Assembly (NCBI GenBank): GCA_015680685.1
Contig: MNCI01005181.1
Location: forward strand, 380,175 to 444,174
Direction: 5' to 3'
DNA: 64,000 nucleotides
Source: Gnetum montanum
Taxonomy: Eukaryota > Streptophyta > Gnetopsida > Gnetales > Gnetaceae
In this document: positions 22,480 to 33,330 of the stretch, piece by piece
How the letters are laid out: every line of letters starts with the position of its first letter
Numbering within the stretch: the first letter of the stretch is position 1
The notes under the pieces: generated by a model
Databases searched by the model: none
The model's input: the letters and a program-made list of their open reading frames with translations, nothing else
Told to the model about the DNA's origin: nothing
Program-made: the position numbers and the translations under genes

Positions 22480-24800
22480 TTCATGGCTTGGGTTCTAATC
22501 CACTCGGCTGAGGTGCTGGTTGTAAGTTAACAGCCCTCATAGCATTTCATTACTACAGCTATGATGGTATTTCTCCCTGCATTGATGGGGTAGGTGACAG
22601 TTGAGTAGGATGTTGTGGAGGAGTGGTAGAAGAAGGTGATGGAAGATAGAAGAGATGTGGGCTCTTCCCCTGGGTGATGGAGATTGAGGGCAAAAATACT
22701 TCGGGGGTGGTAATGACTTTGAAAGGCTACATGACTAGAAGAGTCCCATGGAGAGATCAGTTGTTGAACATAGTACCCATAAGGGTCTGGTTGTTTATAA
22801 GGGTACTGCTACCTTGGAGGTGGCATCCCCCACGTTGTGGTTACTGCCACTATTGGAAGTATTCATACGGTTGTAGTGGCACTCCACTTGGATAATATCC
22901 TTGCACTTAGAACCACCTGGAATTGCCTTGTGGATAAGGAAACCTTCAGGGTGTTTGCCACTGTGCCAAGCGAGGGTTCAATGCGTACACCCCAGAATCT
23001 TGAAGATGTGACACCACAGGACAACATCCCTTAGGATGTCCATATTGGCATATGCCACATTCATCATCCTCCTCGGTGTCAGAGTCTACAACCTACTCTG
23101 CTACAACAACCTTACCCTTGCCCTTATGTTGGGCACGTTCAACTTCCTTCTTCCTGCACTGATCATGGTTATTACCTTGTTCTTTGGACTCCTCTATGAT
23201 TTTCAACACTCTTTGGACTCTTTCATCCAAAGAGTCCCACATCTTATCCACCTTTGTTGATATTTTAGATGCAAAATTTTGTAATAGGAAAGTCTTTCGA
23301 TTCGCCGCTGCTTCCAGTGGTGATTCACCCTCCTCATCACAAAAATAGACTTCTCTTTTTTTGAGGGAAGGATCCTGATTGAATTATTCTACACTCTTCT
23401 TTTTTCTAAGTTCTCCTTCCTCCTTGGCCACTTGTTCAATGAGGCACTGCAATTGATGAGCCATTAGCTCCAACAATCATCCCTGGGCGTACACACCAAG
23501 GGTCTTTCATGTTTCAAAATGGAGCCCATCAATGATGTGGCGGAGCTGTGCCCATTGAGAGTAATCATGACCAGGGCACTGATGCAACAATGAGTAGTAC
23601 CTGCTCATGGCGACATCCAAGGGTTTATGATTCCCTTGTTTCTAGCCTTGGATTTACCATCTTAGATTCTCCACTCTAGAGTACATTTGATACTTGTCAT
23701 TGAAAATTTAGCATCGTACTCCATCTCCTGATTGATTCTAGCTCCAAGGACTAGTACCAAATTTTAGTTTCTTTGATGAGCATGCGAGGGAAAAGCTTCG
23801 GCTTCTGCCAATCATTGTCACTGTTCTATAGGGTGCAGGTGTCATGGAATGCCTGCAGATGAGTCTGTGGATCACAGTTGCATCCCCATTCAAATCTAGG
23901 GATGTTGTTCATATCAACGCACTTGATCCAACTATCCTTCATGTGCCTACTAGGGATTTGGACTTCCTCAATGATTTGGAGCATGCTCAGAGTAGCCAAC
24001 AAAGGCTTATCCAAATCATAGTCTTGCTGAGGACCATGATGTTTGTGACAATTTTGGCTACCCCTCCTTTCATGTCGACGAGCATCATGCAATTGGTCAT
24101 GCATTTCCTCACGTTGTCCCTTTTGAACTTTCCTACCACCATCCTTTCATCCCTTCCTATCCCGGTTACATTTAGAGCCTGAGCTGGATGAAGGTGTAAG
24201 AGAGTGAGAGGATGGAGAAGAAGGAGAGGTATCGCCACTGCTCCAGTGTTGATCTCCCACTCTACCCTGATGATGGCCTCGATCATCCTACCCATCCTTG
24301 CTATGTGACCCTTCATCCCCTTGATGATCTTGGTCACTAAGAGGTTTGTTCTGAATGATGGACTAGAGGATCTGCTGCCCCAGGGGAAGTCCGGTCGAAT
24401 GGGTATCATGAAAGATGGGATCCCCATCGTCTTGCAGCCCTTGCGAGAATAAGGGGTTACTGAATTATTTCCCCTTTTGATGTTCATATCTGTCTTCCTG
24501 CTACTGATCTCATGCCCGTTGAGCCTCGGTGGGATGATAGTCTCGGTAGTCATGGTCCTCCATGACATACTCTGCTCCATGGTCCTGGATGCCCTGTCTG
24601 CCCAGATTGTGATATAGCATCGCAGGAGCCGATCAGTCAGGTAGTAGAACGATGCTGCGCTCCATGTCCCACCATCATAGATACTCATCCTGATGTAGGA
24701 TGAATGTGAAATCAAGGACATATTCATCGGGGTGCTTGTACACCACCCAACATTCTTGTGGCATTGGTGGGTTGGGTACCTCTCTCTTGTGAGAAGACAT
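22480..24800 (-). pseudogene. gag of element B (decayed)
   Basis: Starts at ATG 24,800 (MSSHKREVPNPPMPQ), followed by the family blocks YVLDFTFILHQDE and a His/Arg/Ser-rich linker (24.5-24.1 kb), then the gag core near 23.9-23.5 kb. A variant zinc knuckle CGICQYGHPKGCC lies near 23,055, and a Pro/Gln-rich tail follows. Element F and the 0.66-3.0 kb remnant have the same order. Multiple stops and frameshifts. Confidence 0.8.
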
Positions 24801-24947
24801 ATTGGACATTAGATGGTCCATGTAATTGATGTACCTTACTAATAACTTTAATCCACCTAGCGTGCATAAATATTTCTATCTTGGGTCCATTCCAATGACT
24901 TGAATGATAATTTCACTAAGGTTAGATGATGCATGTAAGACTAATAG

Positions 24948-24966
24948 TCCTCAACAATGACGCCAA
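24948..24966 (-). other. Primer-binding site of element B
   Basis: Minus strand TTGGCGTCATTGTTGAGGA immediately after the 5' LTR; tRNA-Asp type with decay. Confidence 0.8.
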
Positions 24967-25879
24967 TGATGAGCGGCTAGGTACCCCTACACCCAACCAT
25001 ATGAATCACAGGCGTTCACATGCAACCCTATTGAATTTTGTAGACTATAAGCACTTAACATACACCAGACTCTAACCAGTGAAACCTTGGGTTAGAACGG
25101 TCATTGTCCTCCTAATCTCACTTGTGAGGTTCTATTTACGATGGTTAAGTGAGATTAAGGCTAATGATTTTTATAGCTTTTTACTTATCTTTTAGCGGCT
25201 AATTAAGGTATGAAAAGTAAGGAATAAACTATTATCTAATCTATGATTATCCTAGCTTGTACTCTAACTATTTCTAGCATAAGTATCCGATCCCATCTTT
25301 CGAGCACGTTCTAAGCATCTCCTAACACTTCTGGGTTACCAGATGTTAAGCGTCACTAGGTTTACCAAGTGTTTGATTTACGTTCGAGATGGCCGTACTT
25401 ATGGCCTTTAAAAACTACGAATGAGTGATAGTGATTAAGATAACAATAATAGAAACTTAAGTAATTAATAGATAATTAACAAAGCATAGACATATTAAAC
25501 TACTGAATGCATAAAATAGCTAAGTCCAAATGCTGCAAGGAATGCTTGAATAGTTCGTCTTTATTGTCGTCACACCAATGGGCTTAGATACATCAACGCT
25601 TGAATAAAGAGCCGATCACTTTTCTTACACCTGCTGCAGGCACTTGGAAAATATTCTATCTCCCATGGGAACAAATTGCAAGAGCTTTGCTACAACTAAC
25701 TGATAGGTACCTAAATGAGGTGGAAGGCCCTCTTATTTATAGGCCAAAATAGGCTTTGTGTAAATGGGGCCAAGTCGATGCATGGAAGGCTACATCGATG
25801 GACCCACATCAACGTGGCCGCGTATACGCGACCGCGTATACATGGCCTAGTCAATGCATCAACTAATGACACTTCATCA
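24967..25879 (-). repeat. 5' LTR of element B
   Basis: 913 bp, TGATGAAGTG...CGCTCATCA on the minus strand. Full-length partner of the truncated LTR at 12,690-13,554. U3 hexamers ATCGAT, ATCAAC, GTATAC, GTATAC and GTCAAT start at 25,794, 25,808, 25,822, 25,836 and 25,850 (all 14 bp). Comparison with the left LTR shows CpG-to-TpG/CpA changes inside the hexamers (GTCGAC to ATCAAC). Confidence 0.92.
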
Positions 25880-25889
25880 CTAGGGTAAT

Positions 25890-26690
25890 AGAATGAATGG
25901 AATAATGATAAGGTTATGTATTTGAACAACATGCACTTATGGATTAATAAAAAATAATCAAAACCATAGAAGATTGATGTAGCAATGATGGTGTAGCTCC
26001 CAAAAAATCTATCAGTTCTTGCAAGATCTTAGCTAATGCAAATCCTTGATTAATTTCAAAATAAGAAGTCCAATCCAAAGCAGTTGTACTAATGATTGTG
26101 TTAGATTCATTGAAGGATCAAAATTTGAGCACATTTTTTAAAATTCTTGCACCTAAGAAATTTTTTCACTAAGAATTAGAGTTTGAGAAATGTCTAGGAT
26201 TGACTTTTTTTTTCTTTTATTATCACTATAGATATTCCATTCAAGGCTTGGATGTTTATACTTAGAAGGTTAAGGCTCATGAGGGATATCTAAAACAAGT
26301 TGAATTATCCACCTTGATATCTAGTAGAACATCCCCCATCTAGAATATCCATCCTCAAGCCTAGAACATTCACAATTTTGGATGTCTAGGTTGAAGCTTG
26401 CAACATCTATAAACTTTTCTTGCTCTTAGCCTAGATGTCCACTATGAGATTTGGGCATTTGGGGTTCATCCTCGATTGAGAAAAGATGATGTTGACTTGG
26501 TTTATCCTTACCTCTGCACATCCTAGAATCCTCAAATTAGCTTTCTTGATTTCTACTTTGTCTTGATTCTTAATAACTTGGTCAATGCCTAAAACACAAG
26601 CTCAACCAAATACACATTTCCTTTGTCTAGTTTTTAGATCATCAAAATATGGAATTGATTAATAGTTTTCAGTATGGAAACTAGTTGATT
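25890..26690 (-). repeat. Copia-like LTR, copy 1
   Basis: Aligns discontinuously with 32,500-33,330 (GTAGCAATGRTGGTRTAGCT at the left; the ATCAAAATATGG/CCAAAACATGG area at the right), including GGACATC-type motifs. Probably the 5' LTR of the copia-like element whose gag is at 11.35-12.68 kb, separated from it by element B. A gag N-terminal segment present in copy 2 is missing at the junction. Confidence 0.45.
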
Positions 26691-28160
26691 TTATGGTGGT
26701 GGGCCTAGGATTATGTAATGTGGTGTCATTTGTAGGTAGTTCAACTTGGTTGGAATTCCTAGAAATAGGTATATTAATTAATTTACTCATGCCTAAGACA
26801 CATCCATTGTGACCATGGTATGGTATCTTAAGTTCCACTTCTTTAATCCATTCTAACTTAATTTCTCCTCATTGTTAAGTTTCAATTACAAATCTAATGG
26901 TTTTGTGTAGCATATCAAATGATTCTAACTAGGATAGTCATATATGTATGTATTGGAACAAAGATATGATTCACATTTAATTCTTGAAATACCCATAGAT
27001 ACTTATAAGAGTGATTATACAAGGGCATTAAGGATAGGAGCCTACTTTGGGGAGAAACCACTTGTATAACTATAAGGAATCAAGCCCATGAACTAGTTGT
27101 ATACTTTTTTTTGAAGATAATGAGGAGTTATTTTACTTCATTCATCATCATGAAAATCACTTCTCTTCAAAATTTTGTTGAATTTCATTCCTGCTTAATT
27201 TTCATATGTCTAACCTCAATTTGAGCCTAAAACAACTTGTTTTGAACATCCATAATTATCCTATCCAAAAGAAAGAATCATCTTCTAGTTTGACATCCTT
27301 TAGAAAGCCTTGGGATTAATAGAACATGAAGAAATGGTAGAATCCTAAAGCAAATACAAGAAAAACTATTGATTCTTTGGCTAGTGATATTGTAGCTATG
27401 ATATTATTGTTGCCATGTTATATCCATGATATCATCATTATAAACTACTATATATAAACCCACACACCCTTAATTATTTTTCCACATTTCTTTAAAATGC
27501 ACAAGGAGTTCTTGCCATTGTCATAGGCTAGAGCCTTCCAAATGTTCTAACTTCCAAGCCATGCATCTAAATGTCATCATTCAAAAATCTTTGAGCTATT
27601 GAAGATGAGCTCTTAGTTATGGGGAAGACATAATGTACTTTTGTAAGTCTTGAAAATACTTTGTTTTGTAATGTACTAGGGTAATGATGAAAACTAACTT
27701 AATTATTTGATGATATAGATCTTCTTATTGGGCTAAAATGCTAAAAATATTTCATAGTTTCTATTACGTGAAAATGTTAATGTTTTAATATGCTGAGATG
27801 TCATGATTTTGATTACAAAAAAAATCTACTTATTCAAATCAATGATTTAGAAATTAGAAATTAATTCGATTAATCAATGATTTTGAGTAGAGGAATGATA
27901 TTACAATTCAAGATATTTTCCAATTTGTTGATCTAGGGCTTTGATGTTGATAATTTTAATAATCATAATATTTTAATTTTTAATTTTTTGTTAAAAATTG
28001 AGAGTTTTTGATAACTTTATGATATATTTTAATTTGTTGACAATCATATTTACATTGCTAATGTTAAATTTTTTTGATCCAATCCAAAAGATTAAGAAAG
28101 CTTAAAAATAATTCTAGAATATTTGGAAAAAAATTTAGAAAATAATAATTAATTCTATGA
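26690..28160. other. Region without recognisable genes
   Basis: A/T-rich, no reading frame of note. One island at about 27,033-27,056, GAGCCTACTTTGGGGAGAAA then CCAC, resembles the conserved post-pol island of elements B, D and F (F: about 61,099-61,122). This hints at a buried gypsy fragment. Confidence 0.35.
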
Positions 28161-30040
28161 TGATTGAACATGATGCCAAAGAAAATCCATGAAGTTAGAG
28201 GATCATCACAACCACATGAACAGAGAATAAGGGATGCACATGGTAGAGGACATAGAAGAGAAAGAGATCAACCACAAGAATCTCATGTAGTAGAATAAGA
28301 AGCACAATCAAGGTCTATTCACTACCTACACTACAAATCCATTAGTCTCTATAAGTAGAAGCATTGGTAGCTCCTATTTTAGAAGCAAGTAGATAAGTCA
28401 CAATCTCATAGGATTATGTTAAGGCCATTAGCAAAAAATCCATTATGGAAAGTATGATTTCTGAATTAAATTTTGGATCGTTATTAGAATTTACATCATA
28501 AAAAATTAGGGAATAATTATAGGCCTCTCCATTCTAGCTAATAATTCTGGAATAATAGACAAGTAGTTTCCATTGTAAAAATTGAAGGAATATCAGTTTC
28601 ATATGTAATTGAAGCTATAATTGCAATGTTAGGATTGCCTAACCTTAGAATTAAAATAGGTACTATTTCCACCTATTCAAATCCTACAACATGAAAGTTA
28701 TGGTTGAAAAGAGTCTATTGGAATGTTAATAAAAAATATGGCTTCTTAACCTTTCCAAGGAAGATTTATTTTAAAATAGGAAATTATCATTTGTATTCCA
28801 AAGTGCTCTTAAATAGAATATCCATCTATAAGTGGTACATATCCTATAAATTTAGCAAATATAATTTTCCTAAACATTGAGTAACGATTTCAAGAATATT
28901 AGTTTGATAAAAATACCTTACCATTTTCCTACTTGATTAGGAAGTTGTGTAAAGGATATAGTATTCTAGGATGCATGAATGATACAATCATGAAGGAATA
29001 GAAAGCATCATATGTGAAGATGATTATCATAGTACTTGCAAGAAAAAATTAAGTAGTGATGATTGGCGAGGTACCCCTACACTCAACCATACGAATACGA
29101 GCGTTGCACGCATGATCCGGTTGAACTCCACAGATTAAGTGCCTACGCACCTTATGGAACATCTAAGGTTAATCAGTTGTTTTCCTCCCAAGCTTACTTG
29201 TATTTGTCATGGCTGTATGATTAAGTAAACTTGAGGCATGTGATTTTTATATCTTTTATGTTTTATCGCCTATGCTAAGAGCGAAAGGATGAAGAGACTA
29301 ATTAACTAACTTTAACTAACTAAGCCTTAATTAACCTAGCATCAGTATTCATTCCCACTTGTTGTTTCACACCTTGAACCAATTCAATGCTACTGGGATT
29401 ACCAAACAATATTCGTTACTGGGATTACCAAGCGTAACACATGTGCTCGAAGCGGTCGTATTGAATGCACTTAACTATGAGAGTTGAGGGTTGAGAGAGA
29501 TTAAGTCCTTAAGAAATAATTTAAACAATGAACAATAAATAAAAATAATTAAAGTCCTATTTAGCTTAGTCCATGCACTGCAAGGTTTATCCAAAAGTTT
29601 GTCTTAATTGTTGTACACAATTGTGTGCTCAGGTACAGAATTACTAGAATAAAGATCCGTTTACTTTGGGACTCCTACTATGGGAACATGGAAATTATTC
29701 TAACTCTAGAATGAAAAAATGGTAAAAGTTTGGCTAAATTCTAGATCTAGATTTAGAAACAAGGGAGAGCCACCTCTTATTTATAGAACTGGTGGCTAAC
29801 TGCGATATCGTGTACACGATATCACGACCCATGCAATATCACGTCCCATCAAGTAGAAACTTTGTCAAGAATTTTAGTAGCAACAAGAACTATTGGTATA
29901 GGTATTAGCACCTACATTCCTATAGTGGATCTAGGAGTATACATAATAGCAATGAGTGAGCTACAAGAATTATTGAAAGCCATTAACTAGAGAACAAGAG
30001 ACTTGGCCAAAATGTTCAAGGTCATAAAGTGTTAGTAATG
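28160..30040 (+). pseudogene. Unrecognised coding remnant, interrupted by a solo LTR
   Basis: No family recognised. + strand fragments: MPKKIHEVRGSSQPHEQR with an Arg/Gly/His-rich continuation (about 28,172-28,290); a stretch around KYGFLTFPRKIYFKIGNYHL (about 28,735-28,900) and IICEDDYHSTCKKKLS (about 29,005-29,055). After the solo LTR come RTIGIGISTYIPIVDLGVYI and MSELQELLKAIN (29,880-30,030). It contains stops and at least two frame changes. The basic start resembles some gypsy gag N-termini, but the later blocks do not match any domain known to me. Confidence 0.35.
29057..29851 (-). mobile_element. Solo LTR of the Athila/Tat-like family
   Basis: 795 bp with family LTR ends (minus strand TGATGGGACGTGATATTG ... 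GCCAATCATCA), TATA box (CTATAAATAAGAGG, about 29,774-29,787) and GATATC/GATATC/AATATC hexamers at 29,804, 29,818 and 29,835. It is flanked by perfect 5-bp duplications AGTAG at 29,052-29,056 and 29,852-29,856. No internal sequence: the product of recombination between two LTRs. Confidence 0.95.
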
Positions 30041-30049
30041 TATTTTTAA

Positions 30050-30200
30050 TTTTTTCTTTATCATAGTTGGCATGTTCTAGCGATAGAATGGATGTTTCAA
30101 AGATCTTGCTAGGACATCCCACACACATATAGACATCATGCCTAAGGGGACTTATGATGAGGGTGAACATCCCATGTATGGTGGTTCTCATGCCATGAAA
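30050..30200 (-). repeat. LTR-like sequence adjoining copia gag copy 2
   Basis: GGACATCC, GATAGAATGGATGTT and GAACATCCCA motifs, alignable with about 11,080-11,230 beside gag copy 1. Probably the start of a 3' LTR, here fused to the unrecognised remnant on its left. Confidence 0.35.
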
Positions 30201-30249
30201 AGCATTGCAAAATCATAAGAATTATTGAAAAAGGCAAATAAAATAAAAT

Positions 30250-31900
30250 AAATAAAAGAACCCTAACTACCCTATCCTACTAGATAGAAATAAAAATTTA
30301 CCTTTACATACCTAGTTGCAAATGGATTCAAATTTGAGATCATGTAGTAATGGTGTAGGGTAACTTGCTTCTTGTCTATCCTTACTCTTATGATGAGTGT
30401 GCCTCCTTGTTTCCTTCTTTTCTACCTTCAAAGTATATTATTCCTTGTTAGTCTTCATGCTTGAGTATCATCTAGAAAGTCCTCTTCTTCATGTTTCATT
30501 TCTTAAGAACTTCCTTTGGGTATTTAGCTTTCTATCATGTGATCTTACAAAGTATTATTGCTCTATCTTTCGGTATTAATAAATTGAGAAGAAACATGAA
30601 ATAATATATTTCTATACGATCATTATGTCATAATGTGACCAACTTGAAGATAACAAAAGTAAGCTATAGTTCTAAAAAATATTAAAGGGTAATAAAAATT
30701 ATGCATGCTTTGATGTGTTTTCCTTGTCTATCAAAATAGCTTGTTATGGTGGGTTTCTAACCAAGCTCACTCTTGTCATTTGGGCTTCTCCCTTATTGAA
30801 GCATGTGGTCCAAAGATATCCTTCCAAGGATAAACTACTTAGTAACTTGTTTCTCTTATTCAAATTTCTTACATAGCTCCTTAATCTCCTCCTTAAGTAA
30901 CATATTTTCACTTAGGAGTGAGGTGTTAAACCTTTTGATTTTCCCTTCGTTATGGTTCTACAATCTTATCAACTCATTTAAGATGGTTAGTTCACTAATC
31001 TTGGCCTTAAGAGCCATGACCTCACATGTTAGGATCAAACATGAGTTTTTTTCATTTTCAAACTCTAACTTGTGTTAGTGTAGTTTATTCTTAAACTGAA
31101 GACTAATAGTCTATAACTTAATAAAATTTTCTTTAAGGCATCTATATCTTTCTTCAATAGATAATATATGTTCATCATTGCTTAAGTCTCATTCATCTTC
31201 TTAAGGTAGAGTTACATTTGCAATTGCATGCAAGTAAGATAAGAGTTGGTGATGTCATTATTCTCCTATCTCAATTGCCTCTTTTTTCTCATCCCATTTA
31301 CTTACAAGGAAATTTTCCTTATTTCTTATCTTAATCTCATCCTACAATCTCTTGGAATTTAGACATTCTAAGGTAAGATATCCTCCTCCATTGTAAACCT
31401 AGCATATAATATTCATGATATTAGAAGACAAAGTGGATTTGAAAATCTTACCTATCAACTTGTATATTTGTAATCTTCTTCTAGACCTTTCTCTTTATTT
31501 TTTGATCTAGTTAATGATCATTTTTCAAACTCTTCTAGTGCGAAGTACAACATTAGAATCATCTTGATTATTAGTGCCAATATGTAAGAAAGCTTCAACT
31601 TGAGTTTTCTTGGCCATTTTTGTAGATGCTTGACTGAAGCTAGAGGATTGTATAATAAGATCATCCTTTAGCGTTTCTTCCTTAACTAGTATCATCTCAT
31701 ATGTTGTGAAAGGACTTTGAATTTTCTTAAACTTTAAGGTATCAAAGTATTTCATTTATTCCATAGATATAGTCTTTATCTTATATTTGGGATTAAGATT
31801 TCTAATAATCTTGTATATAATATTTCTCTTAGGAAGGTATTGATTTCTTCTTATAATAGAGTTTAGAAGATAATGTACTTGTGAAGTATTGGTGTATCTT
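30250..31900 (-). pseudogene. Ty1/copia-like (SIRE-type) gag remnant, copy 2
   Basis: Minus strand. FLPKRNIIYKIIRNLNPKYK and DTLKFKKIQSPFTTYEM (about 31,870-31,680) match the UBN2-type gag core (LP-(K/R)-R...DTLKLEEL...YEM). Then come a zinc-knuckle relic with Cys and His partly replaced by Tyr (about 31,410-31,370), a coiled-coil stretch ENEKNSCLILTCEVMALKAK (about 31,065-31,000) and a Gly/Tyr motif. Colinear with copy 1. Left of 30,250 the sequence turns into GGACATCC-bearing LTR-like DNA, with no pol in between. Confidence 0.65.
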
Positions 31901-32099
31901 TTTGTCGTTTTGCATATTTAGATTTTTGAACTAATTTAGTCATAAGATTTATTGAGTTTCAATCCCCCTTATGACCAAAGAAGTTAAGAGTGAAGGATGA
32001 ATGAGTTCTAAGTAAAATCAAACTTAAACATAAAATCTTAAAACCAATTAAATTAAAATCACAAAAAGAAAAAAAAAACTTATTAATATGTGTGGTAAA

Positions 32100-33330
32100 G
32101 CTCATCATCTTTAATCTACTAAAAATTAAACTGTGGTTGAGGATTTCATAGTGGTAGATCCTTGAATGCTATAGACTCCCTATAGGACAATCAAGTCTCC
32201 AAGTTGGTATCCTACAAAACTCCCAAGAATCTCACAAGGCTAAGTACAAATTTGATGCTCCTATAAGACATACTTATAATCCTTGAGGTAAAAAAAAAAA
32301 TTTAAATACTTGTCCATCCAGGTGAAAACCCCTTAAGGTTATAAAGTAGATCTTCCTTTAGAGAGTATCTATGCTTAAAGAAATTGAAGAAAGTAATGCA
32401 AAGAGTAAGTATAGAGAGAGGTTCTTAGAACCAGATCTACTCAAAATAAGCATGAGATATAGGGAAAAATACATTGAAATAATACATCTGACATGGAGTG
32501 TAAATATAAATAATTTAACAATCACAATATAATAAATCAATGGATTAATCATAGTTCAAACCCCTAGAAGAAAAGTGTAGCAATGGTGGTATAGCTTTCA
32601 ACTTCCAATCTTCTAGTCCTTAATGTATTAGTTAATGTCATGTTAAACTAAATTCAAAGGATGCAAGACAAGATGGCCAACATAATCTAAGAGTCACTAT
32701 AATCCAATGTGATGCAAGCCTCAAATTTATGCTAATGTATTGATTAATGAACATCTTGGCATTTTCTTTTATAAATATTACATCCTAGAAATTTCTCGTG
32801 TCAAACTAGGGTTAACAAAATGACTAGAAAAAACTATTTTATTTTGACTAATAGGTACTTGGGACACCCACTCTATGCCTTGAATGCCCACTTTTCAAGC
32901 GATAACTCTTGTGTAGGACATCTAAAAAGAACTAAAATGTTTAATCTAACATATGATTCAATTCTGCCTAGATGTCTACACTCTAGGTTTGATGTTCACT
33001 TTGTGAGATCTTCATCCTAGGTAGAGGTTGGCCTCAAAACTCTATTTTCTCTTTGCTAGAACATTGATAATTGAGTGTGGGAAATTATCTTGTATTCAAG
33101 ACTAGGAAAAAATAAACTTGTACGTGGTGAGACTTGGTTTTTTGCTTCCTAAATAATCTAGATGGACTCACAATAACTTCTTTAGTTTTAAATCTCATAT
33201 TAGATTTAGCAACATAATGGATAACCTACACACATTCACAGCTAATTATACTTATTTGTTTAAAATTTTTTTTGGATTACCAAAACATGGGATAGATCAA
33301 CAATTAGTACACATTGCACTTAATATATAA
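32100..33330 (-). repeat. Copia-like LTR, copy 2
   Basis: Adjoins gag copy 2 on its 5' side. The right part (32,570-33,330) aligns with 25,960-26,690. It includes GGACACCC/GGACATC motifs at about 32,873-32,925. Ends were not fixed; no target duplication found. Confidence 0.45.

Larger units (their letters stand above)
12690..25879 (-). mobile_element. Element B: 13.2 kb Athila/Tat-like gypsy retrotransposon
   Basis: Minus-strand element with LTRs at both ends, a tRNA-Asp-type primer site, gag, protease, RT, RNase H and integrase remnants in that order, then about 1.6 kb of non-coding sequence, an internal U3-like segment, an extra reading frame (ORF3) and a polypurine tract. The two LTRs differ by roughly 5% by eye over 865 bp, mostly transitions, so it is among the younger insertions here. 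All reading frames have stops or frameshifts. Its left LTR lacks the outer 48 bp and no target duplication is found. The left flank is copia-like gag and the right flank copia-like LTR, so it landed in that element, with loss of sequence. Confidence 0.9.

Noticed and set aside
23987-24727. 246-codon minus-strand frame, long enough to look like a gene
   Set aside because: Mostly an out-of-frame reading of element B gag; the family blocks lie in other frames of the same strand.
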